A stretch of 64,000 bases of DNA from Planococcus sp. MB-3u-03 (lineage in GTDB: Bacteria > Bacillota > Bacilli > Bacillales_A > Planococcaceae). Position numbers and translations under genes: made by a program. The stretch spans positions 167,501 through 231,500 of the forward strand of contig NZ_CP025135.1 in NCBI RefSeq assembly GCF_002833405.1, written 5' to 3'. Shown here one piece after another: positions 59,903-64,000 of the stretch. The notes under the pieces are model-generated. The model did no database searches and had not been told where the DNA came from. It saw only the letters and a program-made list of their open reading frames with translations. Every line of letters begins with the position of its first letter. Positions within the stretch are counted from its first letter, which is position 1.

Positions 59903-61276
59903 ATGGACAGCAAATTATCGATGAAGGCTTATCTTATCATGGGGACAATGCTTTTCGCATTGTTTTTCGGGGCAGGGAATTTGATCTTTCCGGCACAGCT
60001 CGGCCAGTACGCAGGTGAAAATGTTTGGGTGGCGATGGCTGGTTTCTTGACGACAGGGGTCGGCTTGCCGCTTCTCGGCATCTTGGCGATCGGCTTTTCG
60101 AAAAGCCGGGACTTGCAGGATCTCTCGAGCCGTGTGCATCCGGTGTACGGCTTATTGTTCACCGCCGCGCTTTATTTGACGATCGGGCCGTTTTTTGCAT
60201 TGCCGCGGACAGCAGCCGTTTCTTATGAAGTGGGCATCGTGCCATTTATCGGAGACGGATCGATTACGATCGGTTTGATTGTCTTCTCGCTCATTTTTTA
60301 TGTGGTTTCTTTATTGTTGTCGTTGAACCCAACGCAAATGGTCGACAGCATCGGTAAATTCCTGGCTCCGGCCATCTTGATTGTCCTTGGCGTCTTGCTG
60401 GTCGCGGCGTTCATCTCTCCGATGGGCGAGGCTGGTCCTGCACAAGACGGGTACGCAAGCGGCGCATTTTTGACCGGCTTTACGGAAGGATACAACACGA
60501 TGGACGCGCTCGCTTCGCTCGTGTTCGGGATCATCGTCATTTCAGCGGTCCAGAAAATGGGCGTCACTTCATCTAAAGGCTTGCTGAAGGCGACGCTTCT
60601 CAGCGGTGCCGTGGCAGCCGGATTATTGGCTGTCGTTTACACGGGAATCGCTTTCCTTGGCGCGACCAGCACTTCTCAGCTGGGCCTTTTGGAAACTGGG
60701 GGGCCGGTTCTGAGCGGGGCTTCTGAACATTATTTCGGCACATTCGGCGCCATGCTATTGGCCGTGATCATCATCTTGGCATGCCTTACAACAGCAGTCG
60801 GCTTGACTGTCGCCACTTCAGAATTTTTCCATAAGCTGACGCCTGGCATCAGCTACCGCACCTATGTCTTTATCTTCACCATCTTTTCGTTAGTGGTAAC
60901 AAACGCTGGACTTTCGAATATCATCACGTATTCCATTCCGGTATTGATGTTCTTGTATCCACTCGCAATCGTCCTGATCATGCTGGCGTTCATGTCGCCG
61001 CTTTTCAACCACAGCCGCATCGTCTACGTATCGGCTATCGGCGTGACGTTCTTCATCGCGATCGTTGACGGATTGAAAACTTTGACAGGCTCGCTCGGCA
61101 TTGAAAATCCGGCTTGGCTCCAAAGCATCATCGACTTTTATGCTGAGGTCCTGCCGCTCTACGGAGACGGGCTCGGTTGGCTAGTGCCGGCTTTGGCTGC
61201 AATCATCATTTCAGGTGTAGCCACCCGTTTGAAAAACCGCGGTGAAGCGGAATCTCCAGCACTTACAAATCGCTAA
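59903..61276 (+). CDS. brnQ: Branched-chain amino-acid transporter BrnQ (LIVCS family)
   Basis: 457 aa with about twelve membrane helices. Family markers: MLFALFFGAGNLIFPAQLGQ near the N-terminus, GPFFALPRTAAVSYEVGI and a C-terminal PLYGDGLGWLVPALAA. It imports Leu, Ile and Val with a cation. It is monocistronic; promoter and a CodY-like box are upstream and a strong bidirectional terminator follows. Confidence 0.92.
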   Translation: MDSKLSMKAYLIMGTMLFALFFGAGNLIFPAQLGQYAGENVWVAMAGFLTTGVGLPLLGILAIGFSKSRDLQDLSSRVHPVYGLLFTAALYLTIGPFFALPRTAAVSYEVGIVPFIGDGSITIGLIVFSLIFYVVSLLLSLNPTQMVDSIGKFLAPAILIVLGVLLVAAFISPMGEAGPAQDGYASGAFLTGFTEGYNTMDALASLVFGIIVISAVQKMGVTSSKGLLKATLLSGAVAAGLLAVVYTGIAFLGATSTSQLGLLETGGPVLSGASEHYFGTFGAMLLAVIIILACLTTAVGLTVATSEFFHKLTPGISYRTYVFIFTIFSLVVTNAGLSNIITYSIPVLMFLYPLAIVLIMLAFMSPLFNHSRIVYVSAIGVTFFIAIVDGLKTLTGSLGIENPAWLQSIIDFYAEVLPLYGDGLGWLVPALAAIIISGVATRLKNRGEAESPALTNR

Positions 61277-61323
61277 AAAAAGCTGTCTCCAACGTGTCAG
61301 ACACGTTGGAAACAGCTTTTTTA
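61274..61323. terminator. Bidirectional terminator between brnQ and the GntR gene
   Basis: AAAAAAGCTGT-TCCAACGTGT / ACACGTTGGA-ACAGCTTTTTT: a long nearly perfect stem with A and T flanks, shared by converging genes. Confidence 0.92.
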
Positions 61324-61983
61324 AATACCTTTCGAAGCGGTCAAGTCTTCGATGGTGCGGACCCAATTGGATTTCATCAAATGTGAAATCTTTTCGGCAT
61401 CTCCGGCTTTCAATGTGTCGATGATTTCGATGTGCTCGTCATGGGAGCGCATCGTCAAGACTAGGGAATGGTGGAAAAATTGTCTGCGGACATGTGATTG
61501 AAGCTGGCCGAGAATGGAATCTATATATGGATTTCCGGCTGCATCCACGATGATCTGATGGAATTCTTCATCGATTTTCAAAGCAGAGAAGGAATCGCTG
61601 TTGCGGATGGCGCGCGCAAATTTCCGGTTGGTTTCTTCCAACAGCCCAAAAATCTCAGGGGTCAAATTCGGAATGGCCAGCTCACCGGCAAGTGCTTGCA
61701 GCACAGCAAGAGGAGGCAGGAGGTGTTTGATGTCTTCGATATGGATATCCGTAACGCGTGTCGCTTTGCCGGGAAACATTTCAATGAATCCTTGTACTTC
61801 AAGAAGCTGCAGGGCTTCACGAATCGGCGTCCGGCTCAAATTGAGCGCTTCAGCGAGTTCGGTGTCAACCAGTTTCTCACCAGGCTGTAAGGTGCCGTCG
61901 ATGATCCATTGCTGCAATTGTAAGTGGGCACTTTCTTTAGCGGAAACGCGTACCGGCCTTGTATGGTCTACAGGAATCGGCAT
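61321..61983 (-). CDS. GntR-family regulator (FadR/FCD subfamily)
   Basis: 220 aa from 61983 (MPIPVDHTRP) after AGGAGA. The winged helix (LQPGEKLVDTELAEALNLSR, TPIREALQLLEVQGFIEMFP) is followed by a helical FCD ligand domain (IDEEFHQIIVDAAGNPYIDS; HDEHIEIIDTLKAGDAEKIS) with His residues expected to bind metal. FCD regulators sense carboxylic acids. No catabolic operon is adjacent, so the target is unknown. Confidence 0.86.
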   Translation of the reverse strand: MPIPVDHTRPVRVSAKESAHLQLQQWIIDGTLQPGEKLVDTELAEALNLSRTPIREALQLLEVQGFIEMFPGKATRVTDIHIEDIKHLLPPLAVLQALAGELAIPNLTPEIFGLLEETNRKFARAIRNSDSFSALKIDEEFHQIIVDAAGNPYIDSILGQLQSHVRRQFFHHSLVLTMRSHDEHIEIIDTLKAGDAEKISHLMKSNWVRTIEDLTASKGI

Positions 61984-62085
61984 AGTAAATCTCCTTTCGA
62001 AATTATCTGACTCCATTATACACTAATCTGCAAAGCAATAAAATGCAGAATGCAATATATCTAAAACGCTGATTTGCGAATGTCA

Positions 62086-62110
62086 GTTTGATGCCCTCTG
62101 TAAAGGGAAT
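62086..62110 (+). promoter_or_regulatory. Sigma-B-type promoter of the SpoIIAA-like pair
   Basis: GTTTGA (62086-62091), 13-bp spacer, GGGAAT (62105-62110), close to the sigma-B consensus GTTTAA-N12-14-GGGWAT, 37 bp before the first gene. Confidence 0.72.
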
Positions 62111-62146
62111 AACAGCATTATCAGGAAACTTTAAGGAGGAGCCGCC

Positions 62147-62506
62147 ATGCTATCATTCTTTACCAGTAAAGACGAACAAACCTTTGCTATCGAAGTCGAG
62201 GGCAAAGTGACCAAAGACGATTTGAAGAAATTTGACAATGTGGTGTTCGAAAAATTCCGCAACGATCAGAAATTTAATGTGTACGCCGTGATCGGCGATA
62301 TCGACACGCCTACAGCGGGCGCCATGTTCGAAGAGTTGGCCATCGATGCCAAACGCTGGAGCCAATACAATAAACTCGCGGTCGTCAGTGAAAAAGACTG
62401 GCTCGACAAAGTATCGGGCGCACTCGACAAACTGCCTGGCGTGCAAGCCAAACATTTCCCAATGGACCAGATGGAAGCAGCCTGGGATTGGATAAAGGAG
62501 AGGTGA
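62147..62506 (+). CDS. SpoIIAA-like (STAS-fold) small protein 1
   Basis: 119 aa after AAGGAGGAG. It has the SpoIIAA-like pattern (DUF3478 type): FAIEVEGKVTKDDLKKFDNV, FNVYAVIGDIDTPTAGAMFE, LAVVSEKDWLDKVSGALDK and a final MDQMEAAWDWIKER. Such proteins lack the phosphorylated Ser motif of true anti-anti-sigma factors and their role is unknown. A tandem paralog follows 6 bp later. A sigma-B-like promoter suggests general-stress expression. Confidence 0.8.
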   Translation: MLSFFTSKDEQTFAIEVEGKVTKDDLKKFDNVVFEKFRNDQKFNVYAVIGDIDTPTAGAMFEELAIDAKRWSQYNKLAVVSEKDWLDKVSGALDKLPGVQAKHFPMDQMEAAWDWIKER

Positions 62507-62512
62507 CGAGAT

Positions 62513-62869
62513 ATGTTGTCAATTGTACCGAGTAAAGACATCGAAACGATTGCGATTGAAGTGGAAGGGCGTGCCAGCAAAGCCGATATCGAGAAACTGG
62601 ATCACGTCATCCGCGACAAAGTGAGCGAAAAAGGGCATTTCAATATGTATGCGATTATCTACAAAGTGGAAGATTCAACCTTGTTCGATGCGGCAGACAG
62701 TGCGGAAATCGACCGGCATAGCTGGAGCCAAGCGCGCAAGTTCGCGGTTATCAGCGAAAAGGACTGGACCTCGGCAGCGAGCGGCTGGCAAGGCTTCGCG
62801 GACGGCCTGGAAACACGCCATTTCAACCTTGACGAAATGAACGATGCATGGGAATGGATGCAAGAATGA
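62513..62869 (+). CDS. SpoIIAA-like (STAS-fold) small protein 2
   Basis: 118 aa, clearly paralogous to the preceding gene: IAIEVEGRASKADIEKLDHV, FNMYAIIYKVED, FAVISEKDWTSAASGWQGFA and MNDAWEWMQE. By eye it is about 35-40% identical to its neighbour. GGAGAGG precedes the ATG. Same operon and probable stress regulation; function unknown. Confidence 0.8.
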   Translation: MLSIVPSKDIETIAIEVEGRASKADIEKLDHVIRDKVSEKGHFNMYAIIYKVEDSTLFDAADSAEIDRHSWSQARKFAVISEKDWTSAASGWQGFADGLETRHFNLDEMNDAWEWMQE

Positions 62870-62878
62870 ATAATGGAT

Positions 62879-62913
62879 ACAAAGCGTTCCGCATTTCTGC
62901 GGAGCGCTTTTCT
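62879..62913 (+). terminator. Terminator of the SpoIIAA-like operon
   Basis: AAAGCGTTCCGCA-TTTC-TGCGGAGCGCTTT with a T-rich tail. Confidence 0.88.
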
Positions 62914-63002
62914 TTGAGTGAACTATTGAAGCCAGAAATTAGAATACTTGGAATGAAAAGAAGTGAAAAGAAGTGATTGGAAAAGCTTGCGCTTTTCGAC
63001 TG

Positions 63003-63120
63003 CGTTTCAGGGGACGCTTGCCGGGGCGGGTGTTGAGCCAAGGTGGCAAAAAGCGCGCCACCTTTGTCTCCGCCAGCCCGCTCGGTCCCCAGGCGTCGCC
63101 CCTTCCACTCCGTCTCTAGT
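63003..63120. repeat. Dispersed palindromic repeat, family P, copy 2
   Basis: Same family as 8352-8478: GGGGACGCTTGCC, GGGGCGGGTGTTGAGCCAA, CGCCAGCCCGCTCGGTCCC and GGCGTCGCCCCTT. The central hairpin is AAGGTGGC (63040-63047) with GCCACCTT (63057-63064), different in sequence from copy 1 but equally paired. Confidence 0.75.
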
Positions 63121-63319
63121 TTTAGAGTGAAAGACTGTTTTTTCAGCTCATTAAATATTAAATGTAGAAACAAATCAGGTTTTCTAGCTCAAGTCATCTT
63201 TGGTATAGAGAAGCTAGCTTGTCCAAAGCATCAATATGCCAGACGCTGCATCTCAGGAAGCGATTCCCCCGCTAGCCGGTAACTGAATAAAGAAGCAGAC
63301 CTGATTAAACATACCCGGA
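63121..63319. other. Spacer between family P and family B repeats
   Basis: About 200 bp, no gene seen. It includes GGAAGCGATTCCCCCGCTAG at 63257, repeated imperfectly near 63503. Confidence 0.4.
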
Positions 63320-63448
63320 TCAATGAAATCTTCTAGCCGCCTAGCGTAAGGGGGTGAGCCGACGCAGTAAGACAAGTATTCTTCTTGGCTTGCTGCCAAA
63401 GGCCAACCCAAAGCACGGCGGCGACTACTCAGACGAAACTCAAACAGA
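63320..63448. repeat. Dispersed repeat, family B, copy 2
   Basis: Aligns without gaps to 8708-8835 (CAATGAAATCTTCTAGCCGC and GACAAGTATTCTTCTTGGCT are the best-kept blocks). It has the same order and orientation relative to family P as at 8 kb. Confidence 0.65.
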
Positions 63449-63579
63449 AGCAAAAACAATTCAACGTCTAAACTCCCACTATCTTTTCCAATCATGTCCC
63501 GGGAAGCGATTCCCCTACTAACCTGAAGCTCCGATAGAACATCAAACACATTTCCACAAGCTAACCCTCGCTATCTTCA

Positions 63580-63783
63580 CTAAGCTTCTTCAATACGCTC
63601 AAGCTCTGCACGCACGATGTGGAAGAGGTTCAAGACGATTGTCTTGCCCGCTGCATCTTCAACCGGAAGCAAGCTGACGGCAATGCCGATAAAATGGTCT
63701 TCAAGCGCGCCTTCAATGCGAATGCCTTCAAGCATATCCCCGTTGGTCAGCAGGATGTTGTAGATGTAGAATTTCTTTTTCAC
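63580..63783 (-). CDS. Small protein of unknown function
   Basis: 67 aa starting at GTG (63783), 6 bases after AAGGAGGAG. It begins MKKKFYIYNILLTNGDMLEG and ends VLNLFHIVRAELERIEEA; soluble, with a beta-rich N-terminal part and a terminal helix. I do not recognise the family. It is divergent from the gene starting at 63905. The very good RBS and clean composition support a real gene. Confidence 0.6.
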   Translation of the reverse strand: MKKKFYIYNILLTNGDMLEGIRIEGALEDHFIGIAVSLLPVEDAAGKTIVLNLFHIVRAELERIEEA

Positions 63784-63904
63784 GACGGCTCCTCCTTTCC
63801 TTATCCAATTCACTGAAAAGGGCGTTTGAAAGTGGGCAGGGCGACGGATTTCCTTTACACTGATTATAATGCAAAACGCAACGGCATAGATAGGATGAGG
63901 AATT

Positions 63905-64000
63905 GTGAGAAACGAATTGACGGCAACAGTGAAAGATATTTTGAGAAATGAATTGGCGAAAGGGTCGCCACTCATTACAAAAGATGGATTGATGAGTGAA
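63905..64000 (+). CDS. Start of an unidentified gene (continues beyond window)
   Basis: 32 codons from GTG at 63905, after GATGAGG (63894-63900). It reads MRNELTATVKDILRNELAKG and then SPLITKDGLMSE, open to the edge. Too short to identify. Confidence 0.5.
   Translation, partial: MRNELTATVKDILRNELAKGSPLITKDGLMSE

Noticed and set aside
1..64000. CRISPR array, prophage, insertion sequence, tRNA or rRNA genes
   Set aside because: No regularly spaced repeats, transposase, integrase, phage or structural-RNA genes were seen on reading both strands.

Overview
The window is chromosomal DNA of a low-to-mid GC Gram-positive bacterium of the Bacillales. Gene content and wording point to Planococcus/Planomicrobium (Caryophanaceae, formerly Planococcaceae): an autoregulated sigW-rsiW pair upstream of cdaA-cdaR-glmM-glmS, a citA/citR divergon, Bacillus-type SAM-I, yybP-ykoY and glmS RNAs, and orthologs of B. 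subtilis VmlR, PxpABC and FliW/CsrA/Hag. No rRNA, tRNA, phage, insertion sequence or CRISPR array was seen. The ends cut a citrate synthase gene (left, minus strand) and an unidentified gene (right, plus strand).

Layout. 1-3.2 kb: citA' and citR, an acetyltransferase, arginase. 3.4-11.3 kb: sigW-rsiW-cdaA-cdaR-glmM and, after 1.1 kb of repeats, a promoter and glmS ribozyme in front of glmS; this is an envelope-stress, c-di-AMP and cell-wall precursor block. 11.3-16.1 kb: small accessory genes, ending in a PadR/membrane-protein pair with two palindromic operators. 16.1-19.7 kb (minus): three CorC/TlyC-type membrane proteins, one full length, one short and one broken by several indels. 20-23 kb: Mn-riboswitch-controlled TerC exporter and the antibiotic-resistance ABC-F protein VmlR behind a transcription attenuator. 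23.3-27.4 kb (minus): a probable haem-sensing two-component system with its HrtBA-type exporter. 27.5-31.7 kb: HIT, thioesterase, DUF1801, EAL, DinB and RsbR-like genes.

31.8-37.3 kb is a flagellar region. fliW, csrA, hag, two small genes and a peptidoglycan hydrolase are intact, but fliD is cut after about 75 codons and joined out of frame to the body of sigD, followed by swrB, a YaaR gene and a PilZ gene. The simplest reading is one large deletion of the fla/che genes that normally separate fliD from sigD. The sigma-D promoter of fliD survives and now lies upstream of the sigD remnant.

37.4-47.1 kb holds methionine salvage as two divergent operons, each behind a SAM-I riboswitch: mtnW-X-B-D leftward and mtnK-mtnA rightward. 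The mtnKA transcript continues, with 4-bp gene overlaps, into a sugar-type ABC importer that is a good candidate methylthioribose transporter. 47-49 kb: NAT-like, GNAT and NUDIX genes. 49.1-53.6 kb (minus): 5-oxoproline catabolism (pxpB-C-A) with a D-glutamate-cyclase-family protein and an NRAMP-fold transporter lacking the metal motifs. 53.8-58.4 kb: an orphan amino-acid binding protein and a TetR-controlled ABC exporter. 58.5-62.9 kb: LrgAB, BrnQ, a GntR regulator and two tandem SpoIIAA-like proteins behind a sigma-B-type promoter. 62.9-64 kb: repeats, a small protein of unknown function and a gene start.

Intergenic DNA carries at least two dispersed repeat families: a roughly 130-205 bp element with imperfect terminal inverted repeats (about 23.1 and 25.2 kb), and an element of about 130 bp with a central hairpin whose stem sequence changes but stays paired (about 8.4 and 63.0 kb). 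Each copy of the latter is followed by the same second repeat. Products and motifs were read directly from the translations. Family names rest on recognition, not on database searches.
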